Positions 43,515 to 51,781 of a stretch of 56,678 bases of DNA are shown here, one piece after another. The stretch comes from an uncultured bacterium (GTDB taxonomy: Bacteria > Bacillota > Clostridia > Oscillospirales > Oscillospiraceae): NCBI GenBank assembly GCA_947364395.1, contig CANASS010000009.1, positions 1 to 56,678 on the forward strand, read 5' to 3'. The translations under genes were made by a program, and so were the position numbers. Within the stretch, counting starts at the first letter, position 1; each line of letters begins with the position of its first letter. The notes beneath the pieces were generated by a model. It saw only the letters and a program-made list of their open reading frames with translations, ran no database searches and had not been told where the DNA came from.

Positions 43515-44712
43515 TGCCCTGGTAGCGCTGGACCAGCGCGTTGTGCTCGGCGTAGGTGCGGCTGAACTCGTGGCGCTTGGTCTCCGGGTTGAGGACGTAG
43601 AAATAGTAGCCGGTGCTCTCCGGCTCCATGGCGGCCAGCAGGGAGGTCATGCCGGGGTTGGAGATGGGTCCGGCGGGCAGGCCCTGGTACTTATAGGTGT
43701 TGTAGGGGGAGTTGATCTCCCGGTCGGCCAGGGTGGGCACCTTGCCGCCGTTGAGGTACACCAGGGTGGCGTCGATCTGGAGGTAGCCCACCGTCTCCGC
43801 CTGGGGGTTGGTCAGCCGGTTGTAGATGACGGAGGAGATGGTCCGATAGTCCTCGCCGTCCGTCTCCTTCTCGATCATGGAGGCGACGGTGACCACGTCG
43901 TGGAGAGAATAGACGGCTCCCTCGGCGGAAAAACGGGCCATATACTCGTCCATTTTTGCGTCAAAGTTCACCAGCATCTTGTTGATGACGTATTTGGGGT
44001 TCTCTCCCAGCTCAAAGGTATAGGTGTCGGGGAAGAGGTAGCCCTCCAGGCGGTGGTAGTCCCCCAGGGGGCGGTCCCGCAGCCAGTCAAAGCCATAGTC
44101 ATAGTTGGCGGCCATGTCCTGGAGCTTATCCACCGAAGTGACCCCACGGTCCGCCAGCAGCTGAAAGACCTGGTCGATGGTGAGGCCCTCCTTGATGGTG
44201 ATGTCCGTGGTCTGCCGGGTGGCGGAGGAGGCCCCCATGTTGGACACCAGGGCGTGGTAGTCCATCTCGGTGCTCAGCTCGTAGGTGCCCGGGGCGATTT
44301 TGTCCTCCGCGTGGGAAAAAGCGGCGTAGAGCTTGAAGAGGAACTTGTACTCAATGAGCCCCTTTTCTTCCAAGGTATCCACCAGGGCGGAGAACTCGGT
44401 GGTGTCGTCGATGATGATTTCGGCGGAGACCAGCTCCTTGTTGAGGCCCAGCAGGTCGCAGGCCCACACCCAGCCCACCGTGGACAGGGCCGCCGAGCCG
44501 GCGATGACCAGCAGGACATACAAAAAGGCCCCCGCGATTTTGGCCGCGGCCCCCCGTTTCCGGCGGACCCGGTTCCGGGCGTGGTGCTGGGAGGGGTCGG
44601 ACTGATGCTGGGCGGGGCCCCGCCCGGAGGGCGATGGCCCGCGGTTGGACGGGGACGGGCCCCGGCTGGGCTGGGACGGCCCGCGCCCGGTGGGACGGCG
44701 TTCGTCTGCCAT
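43504..44712 (-). CDS. mltG: endolytic murein transglycosylase MltG
   Basis: 402 aa from ATG 44712 (AAAGGAG upstream). A Pro/Arg/Ser-rich cytosolic N-terminus has repeated GPS units (about residues 7-40). One transmembrane helix follows (AKIAGAFLYVLLVIAGSAAL), then a LysM-like domain and the YceG catalytic domain with EGYLFPDTY, ASMIEKET (catalytic Glu), SSVIYNRL and SPYNTYKYQGLPAGPISNPG. It cleaves nascent glycan strands as a terminase. Confidence 0.96.
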   Translation of the reverse strand: MADERRPTGRGPSQPSRGPSPSNRGPSPSGRGPAQHQSDPSQHHARNRVRRKRGAAAKIAGAFLYVLLVIAGSAALSTVGWVWACDLLGLNKELVSAEIIIDDTTEFSALVDTLEEKGLIEYKFLFKLYAAFSHAEDKIAPGTYELSTEMDYHALVSNMGASSATRQTTDITIKEGLTIDQVFQLLADRGVTSVDKLQDMAANYDYGFDWLRDRPLGDYHRLEGYLFPDTYTFELGENPKYVINKMLVNFDAKMDEYMARFSAEGAVYSLHDVVTVASMIEKETDGEDYRTISSVIYNRLTNPQAETVGYLQIDATLVYLNGGKVPTLADREINSPYNTYKYQGLPAGPISNPGMTSLLAAMEPESTGYYFYVLNPETKRHEFSRTYAEHNALVQRYQGNGG

Positions 44713-44913
44713 GAGATTCACTCCTTTGAGGTTCGGGCGGCGCCCGAGGGGGTAACCAATTTTCAGGCCCCCACATAGTATGACACGGAAACGGAAAGAA
44801 AGCCGGCCGCGGGGCCGGAAGCCACGGGGCTCGGCTCCGGCGCCGCAGTTTTTCCGCCTGCGGCGTCCGAGCCGGTCTCTGTGACCGGGACATCAAATGT
44901 GAGGTGACAAATC

Positions 44914-45129
44914 ATGTGTTGTGGTAACAATGGTGGTTTCGGTGGGGGCTGCTGGTGGATCATCATCCTGATCCTCCTGCTGTGCTGCTGCTGCGGCGGC
45001 GGGAACAGCTGGGGCGGCAGCAACAACGGCTGTTGCTGCTGCTGTGGCGGCGGTAACAACAACAATTGCGGCTGTGGCTGCGGCTGTGGCTGCAACAACA
45101 ACTGCGGCTGCAACGACGGCTGCTGCTAA
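44914..45129 (+). CDS. Cys/Gly/Asn-rich miniprotein with one transmembrane helix
   Basis: 71 aa with 21 Cys and 21 Gly. It starts MCCGNNGGFGGGCWW, has a short hydrophobic segment IIILILLL running into CCCC, then CCCCC and alternating CGCGCGCGC and NNN blocks. GAGGTG lies 6 nt before the ATG. The layout (Gly-rich head, short helix) recalls small YjcZ-like sporulation proteins, but the Cys tail is unlike them. It could be a spore-coat or metal/thiol-binding peptide. It is encoded alone, divergent from mltG. Confidence 0.65.
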   Translation: MCCGNNGGFGGGCWWIIILILLLCCCCGGGNSWGGSNNGCCCCCGGGNNNNCGCGCGCGCNNNCGCNDGCC

Positions 45130-45131
45130 TT

Positions 45132-45320
45132 AAGAAGCGCGGAGAAGCGGTCAGCGAGGGAGCTTGGACCGAAGCGAGGGCAAAAGCCCAGGGCCGGCGG
45201 AGCCGGACCGGGTTTTGCCCGAGGCGGAGGGAAAGCGACCAAGCGGCCTGACCGGTTCGCAGCGTGACAAGAAGCGCGGAAAAGCGGTCAGCGAGGGAGC
45301 CTGGACCGAAGCGAGGGTGA
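45132..45320. repeat. two-copy purine-rich direct repeat
   Basis: About 50 bp (AAGAAGCGCGGAGAAGCGGT onward, ending GACCGAAGCGAGGG) occurs at about 45131-45180 and, with a few changes, at about 45269-45318. Between them is a hairpin with GGCAAAA/TTTTGCC outer and CCGGC/GCCGG inner arms. 45130-45462 has no convincing gene. Confidence 0.7.
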
Positions 45321-45462
45321 GCAACGGGGCCGCAAGGCCCCGGTGACCAGCCAGAGACGGAGGGAAACCGCGCGTCGTGAGCAGGCGAAGCACGAAAACT
45401 GCTGTTGCTTAGCCGTCGTAATTACCATACCCATGGGCGGAGGGCATTGCCCTCCGCCCTTC

Positions 45463-45990
45463 CTATTCCCCAATGAGGACAAGCTTCACCGGCACGTCGA
45501 ACTCCTCCCGGGGCATATGGTCCACCAGCCGGTTGGCGCGGCACACAGACACGGTCAGGCCCGTGAAGTCCGCCAGCCAGCGGTCGTAATACCCGCCCCC
45601 CCAGCCCAGGCGGTAGCCCTCCCGGTCGCACATCAAATGGGGAACGAGGACCACGGCGATCTCCCCCTTGGAAACCAGGGGACAGCTCTGGTCCGGCTCG
45701 GGAATCCCATAGCGGTTGGGGACCAGCTGGTCCACATCCAGCACCTGCCGGGCCTCCATGCCCCGGTGGGGCAGCACCACAGGCAGGGCCACCCGCTTGC
45801 CCCGCTCCAGCAGGGCGCGGATCAGCGGAAGGGTGTCCGGCTCCCGGCCCGTGCCGTAGAACACCATCAGCGTGTCCGCCGACTCCACCTCCGGGAGGGC
45901 CAGAAACCGCTGGAACAGCGCCCAGGCGTCCTCCTGGGGCAGCCCGGCGGCGTGGCGGCGCAGCTCCTCCTTGCGCTCCTTGACCGTCAT
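45463..45990 (-). CDS. 5-formyltetrahydrofolate cyclo-ligase
   Basis: 175 aa. ATP site VVLVPHLMCDREGYRLGWGG, with GGGYYDRWLADF as the family signature. The N-terminal Arg/Lys-rich helix (KERKEELRRHAAGL) is usual. It converts 5-formyl-THF to 5,10-methenyl-THF. It overlaps the DJ-1 gene by 4 bp (ATGA). Confidence 0.94.
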   Translation of the reverse strand: MTVKERKEELRRHAAGLPQEDAWALFQRFLALPEVESADTLMVFYGTGREPDTLPLIRALLERGKRVALPVVLPHRGMEARQVLDVDQLVPNRYGIPEPDQSCPLVSKGEIAVVLVPHLMCDREGYRLGWGGGYYDRWLADFTGLTVSVCRANRLVDHMPREEFDVPVKLVLIGE

Positions 45991-46544
45991 ACGCCGTAGT
46001 GCAGGGCGGCCCGGACCTGGGCGGCGGTCTCGGCCCCCGCCAGCGCCTCCACCAGGGCCAGCCCGAAGTCAAAGGCTGTTCCGGGGCCCTTGCCTGTAAT
46101 CAGCCTGCCGCAGGTTACGGCGGGCCGGTCCATGGCGGGGACGGCTCCGGCGGCGGACAGCTCCCCCTCCATGCCGGGATAGCACACGCAGGGGGCCCCG
46201 GCGGGAAGCAGCCCCGCCCTGGCCAGCAGGGCGGGGGCGGCGCAGATGGCCGCCAGCCAGATTCCGGGGTCCTCCGCCGCCCGGCGGACCAGGGCCATGG
46301 CGGCGGCGCTGTGCTCAATGGAGGACACGCCCCCCATCCCCCCGGGGAGCACCACCATATCCCCCTGCTCCAGCACAACCTCCTCCACCGGCCGGTCGGC
46401 CCGGACGGCGATATTGTGGGAGCCGGCGACCAGCTCTCCCCCGATGCCCGCCAGAACGGTGGGCACCGCCCCCCGGCGCAGCACGTCGGCGGCAACCAGG
46501 GCCTCCGCCTCCTCAAAGCCTTCGCCCAACAGAACATAGACCAT
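45987..46544 (-). CDS. DJ-1/PfpI-family protein
   Basis: 185 aa. Class I glutamine amidotransferase-like fold: MVYVLLGEGFEEAEALVAAD (conserved Glu), VVLPGGMGG, nucleophile Cys in AAICAAPALLARAG, and ITGKGPGTAFDFGLALVEAL. It is the YajL/DJ-1 type, possibly a deglycase or chaperone; activity is debated. AAAGGTAG lies upstream. Confidence 0.93.
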   Translation of the reverse strand: MVYVLLGEGFEEAEALVAADVLRRGAVPTVLAGIGGELVAGSHNIAVRADRPVEEVVLEQGDMVVLPGGMGGVSSIEHSAAAMALVRRAAEDPGIWLAAICAAPALLARAGLLPAGAPCVCYPGMEGELSAAGAVPAMDRPAVTCGRLITGKGPGTAFDFGLALVEALAGAETAAQVRAALHYGV

Positions 46545-46593
46545 AGAGCATCTACCTTTCTATTCTGATTCATGATACACCGTTTTCCACGGC

Positions 46594-47316
46594 TCAAGCC
46601 CCTTTCAGCCGCGCCCCCAGGGCGGACACCAGGAACAGGGGCAGCTTGGCCATCCGCCCGATGCGGGAGGGCTCCTTCATCAGCCGGTACAGCCACTCCA
46701 GCCCCAGCTTCTGGAAGGACTCCGGGGCCCGCTCCACCTTGCCCGCGAACACGTCCAGCGATCCGCCCAGGCCGATGTACAGCCTGGCTCCGGCGGCCCC
46801 GCCGTGGGCGGCAATCCACTTCTCCTGCTTGGGGAAGCCCAGGCAGACAAATACGATCTGAGCCCCGGACTCCCGGATGGCGTCGATCACCGGGCCGTCC
46901 TCTTTAAAATATCCGTCATGGGTCCCGCACACCGTCAGGCCGGGGTAGGCCGCCCGCAGGTTCACCGCCGCCTGCTCCGCCACGCCGGGGGCGGCCCCCA
47001 GCAGGAACAGCCCCTTGCCGGTCCCGGCGGCGCGCTCCAGCAGTTTGGAGGCGAAGTCTATGCCGGGAACCCGGCCCTTCAGCGGCCGGCCCAGGATCTT
47101 GGCGGCGTAAACCACCCCGATCCCGTCGGGAATGACCAGATCGGCCTTGGACAGAATCCCGGCGAATTCCGGGTCTTTGGCCGCCCGCTGGACAATCTCC
47201 GGGTTGGGCGTGACCACCAAGTGGGGGCCCTCCTCCTCCAGCATGGCCAGGGCCCGGTCCACCGCCTCGTCCATGGTCACGTTGTCAAAGGCCACCCCCA
47301 GCACATCGGTCCGCAT
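46594..47316 (-). CDS. WecB/TagA/CpsF-family glycosyltransferase
   Basis: 240 aa from ATG 47316. GT26 motifs: VTPNPEIVQRAAKDPEF, VIPDGIGVVYAAKILG, FLLGAAPGVAEQAA, FVCLGFPKQEKWIA and GLGGSLDVFAG. It transfers N-acetylmannosamine or a similar sugar to a lipid carrier in wall-polymer or polysaccharide synthesis. It lies 30 nt downstream of the metalloprotease-like gene. Confidence 0.93.
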   Translation of the reverse strand: MRTDVLGVAFDNVTMDEAVDRALAMLEEEGPHLVVTPNPEIVQRAAKDPEFAGILSKADLVIPDGIGVVYAAKILGRPLKGRVPGIDFASKLLERAAGTGKGLFLLGAAPGVAEQAAVNLRAAYPGLTVCGTHDGYFKEDGPVIDAIRESGAQIVFVCLGFPKQEKWIAAHGGAAGARLYIGLGGSLDVFAGKVERAPESFQKLGLEWLYRLMKEPSRIGRMAKLPLFLVSALGARLKGA

Positions 47317-47346
47317 GGGGCCCACTTCCTTTCCAATCAATATGGT

Positions 47347-48213
47347 TCAAGTCCCCGCATACTGTCCGGCAAATTCCCGGTACAGGGCGCACACACGCTC
47401 CGGCGGAAGGGCGATGAGCGCTTGGAACGAAAACCGCTCCAGCAGGCGGCGGACAAACCTGGCTCCAAGGTAATAGCCCACATCCCCCCAGCCGTGGTAA
47501 TCGCACCAGTCGCCGAAATACCGCTGGTTCCGGCGGGTCATGGCGGGCAGGTCCCCGTCAAAATCGGCCAGAATCTCAGAAAAATGCGCCTCACACCAGG
47601 CCAGCCAGCCTCCGCTGTCCTGATGGAACCAGCGGGAGTCCCCCACAAGGTCCTGCTCAAAGCACATGGCCACGCCTTCGGTGAACAGCTGCCAGACAAA
47701 TCCCTCCGGCCCATCCTCAGCGCCCTGGTCCAGTGCGCCGTGCCGGCGGTGATATACGTGGCCCAGTTCGTGGTAGACAAGGCCCGTCATGGCCTCCCGG
47801 CTCTGCCAGTTCAGCTCCAGGATTTTCTCAATTCCCAGCAGAACCACATCCCGGCCCGCCAGCTTCACCACCCAGCCCGCTCCATGGCACAGCCCCAGGT
47901 ACAGCGTCAGGTCCGCGTCCAGCCCCTGTCCGAATTGGCGCTGGATACGCTCCTCCAGCCCATCCGTCACGGCGGAAAAGGATGCGCGCAACCCGTCCAG
48001 CTCCGGATTTTGGTACACATTCTGAATGACCGGAAGGAAATTTTCCTCGAAGGTAAAAACTCCTCCGGCCAGACAGGCGTCCATTTCCTCCCGGAACATG
48101 GGGACGGAACCCGGATAGATGGCGTTGATATAGTCCTCCCACCGGGCCTGGTCAAACCGCCCGCCGGGAAACAGGCCGTCAACCTGGGCGCTGGCGTCAA
48201 TGATGCGAAGCAT
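47347..48213 (-). CDS. putative zinc-dependent metallopeptidase (HExxH)
   Basis: 288 aa, soluble, no signal peptide. TGLVYHELGHVYHRRHG gives HExxH, and QLFTEGVAMCFEQ about 35 residues later supplies a third-ligand Glu, a gluzincin layout as in DUF2268-type proteins. The C-terminus is aromatic-rich (DWCDYHGWGDVGYYLGARFV). The substrate is unknown. GGAG lies upstream of the ATG. Confidence 0.72.
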   Translation of the reverse strand: MLRIIDASAQVDGLFPGGRFDQARWEDYINAIYPGSVPMFREEMDACLAGGVFTFEENFLPVIQNVYQNPELDGLRASFSAVTDGLEERIQRQFGQGLDADLTLYLGLCHGAGWVVKLAGRDVVLLGIEKILELNWQSREAMTGLVYHELGHVYHRRHGALDQGAEDGPEGFVWQLFTEGVAMCFEQDLVGDSRWFHQDSGGWLAWCEAHFSEILADFDGDLPAMTRRNQRYFGDWCDYHGWGDVGYYLGARFVRRLLERFSFQALIALPPERVCALYREFAGQYAGT

Positions 48214-48379
48214 GGGTACGGCACTCCTCTCTGTCAGGGCACCCGCCTGTTTTCTGCTGGCATTTTAACACAAAGCAAAAAAAAAGTCCACCCATGCCGG
48301 AAAGTATTTACAGTATATTCATTCGGCCTTTCAATTCGTTTTGCAGGCTTCCGAATTTAAAAATTTGTCAGATTCGCCC

Positions 48380-48408
48380 TTGACACCAGCGCGTTAAAGC
48401 GTTATACT
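48380..48408 (+). promoter_or_regulatory. promoter of the ABC transporter operon
   Basis: TTGACA (48380-48385), a 17-nt spacer and TATACT (48403-48408). The roughly 85-nt leader holds a stem (CTTTGTGCC with GGCGGCGCAAAG). No T-box motif is present. Confidence 0.88.
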
Positions 48409-48500
48409 AGCGTCCGTGAGCTGAAAGGCTCATTCCTTTGTGCCACCGGCGCTTTGGCGGCGCAAAGCGGTAAAGCAACCATTGTTTGGAGGAATACAGA

Positions 48501-49553
48501 ATGAAAAAGACCGCGAAGCTGACCGCGCTGCTGCTGGCGCTGGTCATGTCCCTGTCCCTTGCCGCCTGCTCCGGCAGTCCCGGCGCGGACAGCAGCGCCC
48601 CCGCCGGCTCCCAGGCCGTGGAGAGCTCCGCGCCCAGCGCCGCCCCCGAAAACAGCACCGAGCCCACTGGCGGTGAGAAATACGTGGTGGGCATCTGCCA
48701 GCTGGCCCCCCACCCCGCCCTGGACGCCGCCACCGAGGGCTTCATCGACGCCCTCAACGAGAAGCTTCCCGGCCAGGTGGACATTCAGAATAAGAACGCC
48801 GCCGGCGATACCCCCACCTGCGCCACCATCGTCAACGGCTTTGTGTCCGACGGCGTGGACCTGATTATGGCCAACGCCACCTCTCCCCTCCAGGCCGCCG
48901 CCTCCGCCACCAACTCCATCCCCGTGCTGGGCACCTCCATCACCGAGTACGGCGTGGCCCTGGGCATTGAGAACTTCTCCGGCACCGTGGGCACCAACGT
49001 GTCCGGCACCTCCGACCTGGCTCCCCTGGACCAGCAGGCCGAGATGATCAAGGAGTGGTATCCCGACGCCAAAACCGTGGGCCTCATCTACTGCTCCGCC
49101 GAGCCCAACAGCCAGTATCAGGTGGACAACGTCCAGAAGAAGCTGGAGGAGCTGGGCTACACCTGCAAGCAGTACCCCTTCTCCGACACCAACGATATGG
49201 CCAGCGTGGTGCAGGACGCCGCCGATAACAACGAGGTGCTCTACGTGCCCACCGACAACACCGCTGCCAACAGCACCGGCATTATCAACAACATCTGCCA
49301 GGGCGTGGTCCCTGTGTTCGCCGGGGAAGAGGGCATCTGCGGCGGCTGCGGCGTGGCCACCCTGTCCATCAGTTACTACGACATCGGCTACAAGACCGGC
49401 GAGATGGCCGCCCAAATTCTCACCGGCGAGGCCGACGTGTCCACCATGCCCATCGAGTACGCGCCCCAGTTTGTGAAGAAGTACAACCCCGTCACCTGCG
49501 AGGCGCTGGGCCTCACCCCGCCCGAGGGCTATGAGGCCATCTCCGTCCAGTAA
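48501..49553 (+). CDS. ABC transporter substrate-binding lipoprotein (TrpX/BMP-like)
   Basis: 350 aa from ATG 48501 (GGAGG upstream). The lipobox is SLSLAAC-SG, followed by a Ser/Ala/Pro linker. The PF04392-type ligand domain shows VGICQLAPHPALDAATEGFI, IMANATSPLQAAASAT and VGLIYCSAEPNSQYQVD. Members such as streptococcal TrpX bind tryptophan, tyrosine or related amino acids. The specificity here is unproven, although a tryptophan role would fit the T-box gene at 1895. Confidence 0.88.
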   Translation: MKKTAKLTALLLALVMSLSLAACSGSPGADSSAPAGSQAVESSAPSAAPENSTEPTGGEKYVVGICQLAPHPALDAATEGFIDALNEKLPGQVDIQNKNAAGDTPTCATIVNGFVSDGVDLIMANATSPLQAAASATNSIPVLGTSITEYGVALGIENFSGTVGTNVSGTSDLAPLDQQAEMIKEWYPDAKTVGLIYCSAEPNSQYQVDNVQKKLEELGYTCKQYPFSDTNDMASVVQDAADNNEVLYVPTDNTAANSTGIINNICQGVVPVFAGEEGICGGCGVATLSISYYDIGYKTGEMAAQILTGEADVSTMPIEYAPQFVKKYNPVTCEALGLTPPEGYEAISVQ

Positions 49554-49570
49554 CCAGCCCGGCGTGGAAA

Positions 49571-49600
49571 CGGCGGGAAGGGCTCGTCCCTTTCCCGCCG
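49571..49600 (+). terminator. intercistronic hairpin
   Basis: CGGCGGGAAGGG and CCCTTTCCCGCCG arms between the binding-protein and permease genes, with no strong T-run. It probably sets a higher level of the binding protein by partial termination or mRNA protection. Confidence 0.6.
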
Positions 49601-49652
49601 CTTTCCTGCGCCCGGCCTGAATTCTGCACCAAAACAGGGAGGAATATCCACT

Positions 49653-50612
49653 ATGACTGGCTTTCTCAGCGCCCTGCCGGGGGCGGCGTCCCAGGGCCTA
49701 ATCTGGGGCGTCATGGCCATCGGCGTATACATCACCTATAAAATATTAGACATCGCGGACCTGACCGTGGACGGCTCCTTCTGTACCGGCGGCGCGGTGT
49801 TTGTCGTGCTGTTCTCCGGCGGAGTCAACCTGTGGCTGGCCATGCTGGCCGCCCTGCTGGCAGGTATGCTGGCCGGACTGGTGACGGGACTGCTTCACAC
49901 CGTGTGCGGCATACCCGCCATCCTGGCGGGCATACTCACCCAGCTGGGGCTGTACACGGTGAACATGGCCATCATGGACTTCAAGTCGTCGGTGGCCCTG
50001 CCCATCACCCAGGAGGAGATGCTGAACAAGCTGCTGGTGTCCCTGCGGTTCGTCCAGGGCTCCAAATCGGGCTACCCCGTCTGGCGGCATCCCGTGGTGG
50101 TGGTGGGACTGTTCACCGCCGCCCTCATCGCCATTCTGTACTGGTTTTTCGGCACCGAGCTGGGCTCGGCCCTCCGGGCCACCGGCTCCAACCAGAACAT
50201 GGCCCGGGCCCAGGGCATCAACACCGACTGGACCAAGGTGCTGGGCCTCATCCTGTCCAACGGGCTGGTGGCCCTGTCCGGGGCGCTGATGTGCCAGTAC
50301 AACGGGGCCAACAACATCGACGTGGGCCGGGGCGCCATCGTCATCGGGCTGGCCGCCGTGGTCATCGGCGAGGTGATCTTCGGCAAGTTCTTCCGCAACT
50401 TCGCCCTCAAGCTACTGGCGGTGTCCTTCGGTGCCATCATCTATTATGTGGTCATTACGGCGGTGCTCAAGCTGGGCAGCCTGAACGCCAACTACCTGAA
50501 GCTGCTCACCGCCCTGGTGGTGGCCGTGTTCCTCACCATCCCCTACTGGAAGGGAAAATACTTCTCCAAGCCTGTCAAACCCGCGAAAAAGGAGGAGAAC
50601 ACCCATGCTTGA
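49653..50612 (+). CDS. ABC transporter permease (TrpY-like)
   Basis: 319 aa with about eight to nine helices (LIWGVMAIGVYITYKILDIA, MLAALLAGMLAGLVTGLLHT). The branched-chain-type permease loop RATGSNQNMARAQGI is present. GGAGG lies upstream. It is the membrane part of the three-gene transporter and overlaps the ATPase gene by 8 bp. Confidence 0.93.
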   Translation: MTGFLSALPGAASQGLIWGVMAIGVYITYKILDIADLTVDGSFCTGGAVFVVLFSGGVNLWLAMLAALLAGMLAGLVTGLLHTVCGIPAILAGILTQLGLYTVNMAIMDFKSSVALPITQEEMLNKLLVSLRFVQGSKSGYPVWRHPVVVVGLFTAALIAILYWFFGTELGSALRATGSNQNMARAQGINTDWTKVLGLILSNGLVALSGALMCQYNGANNIDVGRGAIVIGLAAVVIGEVIFGKFFRNFALKLLAVSFGAIIYYVVITAVLKLGSLNANYLKLLTALVVAVFLTIPYWKGKYFSKPVKPAKKEENTHA

Positions 50613-51399
50613 CGTACAAAGCATCCGCAAGACCTTCAACCCCGGCACCGTCAACGAGAAAACGGCGCTGGCCGGGGTGTCCCTCACCCTCAACGACGGG
50701 GATTTCGTCACCGTCATCGGCGGCAACGGGGCGGGCAAATCCACCCTGCTCAACGCGGTGGCCGGGGTGTGGCCGGTGGACTCCGGCTCCATCTCCATCG
50801 GCGGGACCAACGTGACCAAGCTGCCCGAGCACAAGCGGGCCCGCTACATCGGCCGGGTGTTCCAGGACCCCATGATGGGCACCGCCGCCACCATGCAGAT
50901 CGAGGAGAACATGGCCCTGGCCGCCCGGCGGGGCAAAAGCCGCACCCTGCGCCCCGGCATCACCCGGGACGAGCGGGACCACTACCGGGAGACGCTGAAG
51001 ATTCTGGACCTGGGGCTGGAGGACCGGCTTACCTCCAAGGTGGGGCTGCTGTCCGGGGGCCAGCGCCAGGCGCTGACCCTGCTGATGGCCGCCCTGCGCA
51101 AGCCAGACCTGCTGCTGCTGGACGAGCACACCGCCGCTTTGGACCCCAAGACCGCCGCCAAGGTGCTGGAGGCCACCGAGCGCATTGTCCAGAAGGACCG
51201 CCTCACCACCCTGATGATTACCCACAACATGCGGGACGCCATCGTCCACGGCAACCGGCTGATTATGATGTACGAGGGGCGCGTCGCCCTGGACATCTCC
51301 GGGGAGGACAAGAAGAGGCTCACCGTGGAGGACCTGCTGGCCCGGTTCGGCCAGGCCACCGGGTCCGACGAGGCGGACGACAAGCTGCTGCTGAGCTGA
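50605..51399 (+). CDS. ABC transporter ATP-binding protein (TrpZ-like)
   Basis: 264 aa. Walker A GGNGAGKSTLLNAV, signature LLSGGQRQALTLLMA, Walker B LLLLDEHTAALDP, and switch His in MITHNM. It energises uptake with the permease and lipoprotein encoded upstream. GGAGG lies upstream of the ATG, inside the permease gene. Confidence 0.95.
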   Translation: MLDVQSIRKTFNPGTVNEKTALAGVSLTLNDGDFVTVIGGNGAGKSTLLNAVAGVWPVDSGSISIGGTNVTKLPEHKRARYIGRVFQDPMMGTAATMQIEENMALAARRGKSRTLRPGITRDERDHYRETLKILDLGLEDRLTSKVGLLSGGQRQALTLLMAALRKPDLLLLDEHTAALDPKTAAKVLEATERIVQKDRLTTLMITHNMRDAIVHGNRLIMMYEGRVALDISGEDKKRLTVEDLLARFGQATGSDEADDKLLLS

Positions 51400-51412
51400 C
51401 AGGCAAAGAAAA

Positions 51413-51489
51413 GGAGCGCCGGGCCAAGCCGTCCGGCGCTCCTCAGCCTGTTGAAGAACCCGGAAGCTCGCAAAGAGCATCCGGGTTCT
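51413..51489. terminator. hairpins ending the ABC operon
   Basis: GGAGCGCCGG/CCGGCGCTCC (51413-51442), then AGAACCCGGA/TCCGGGTTCT (51455-51464, 51480-51489). GC-rich core sequence ends near here; the DNA to the right is AT-richer. Confidence 0.6.
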
Positions 51490-51563
51490 GAAATGAAGCA
51501 GGGAAATAGCAATCAGGGGGGAGGAAAGGGCTACCCCGCACAAGGACAACAACCAAATAACCG

Positions 51564-51625
51564 TTTTGAGCATGACTAAAGTGCGGCAATCGAAGTTGAT
51601 TGCCGCACTTTAGTCATGCTCAAAA
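51564..51625. repeat. 28-bp perfect inverted repeat at the island edge
   Basis: Arms 51564-51591 (TTTTGAGCATGACTAAAGTG onward) and 51598-51625 around a GAAGTT loop. T4/A4 ends make it terminator-like, but its length and position at the composition change also suggest an element end. Confidence 0.75.
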
Positions 51626-51701
51626 AAGTGAGGAACACAAAAGGATCGCTGGTACTTGAAGGATGGTGGATTTCCGTGCTGGATTTCCGTCCCGAAAAGA
51701 A

Positions 51702-51730
51702 TTGATATTCGCCACATTTTGTATTATACT
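51702..51730 (+). promoter_or_regulatory. promoter of the hypothetical gene at 51782
   Basis: TTGATA (51702-51707), a 17-nt spacer and TATACT (51725-51730). Confidence 0.75.
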
Positions 51731-51781
51731 GATTCCAAAGGTATGTCCAATACCATTAATATTTTTACAAGGAGCATCGGT

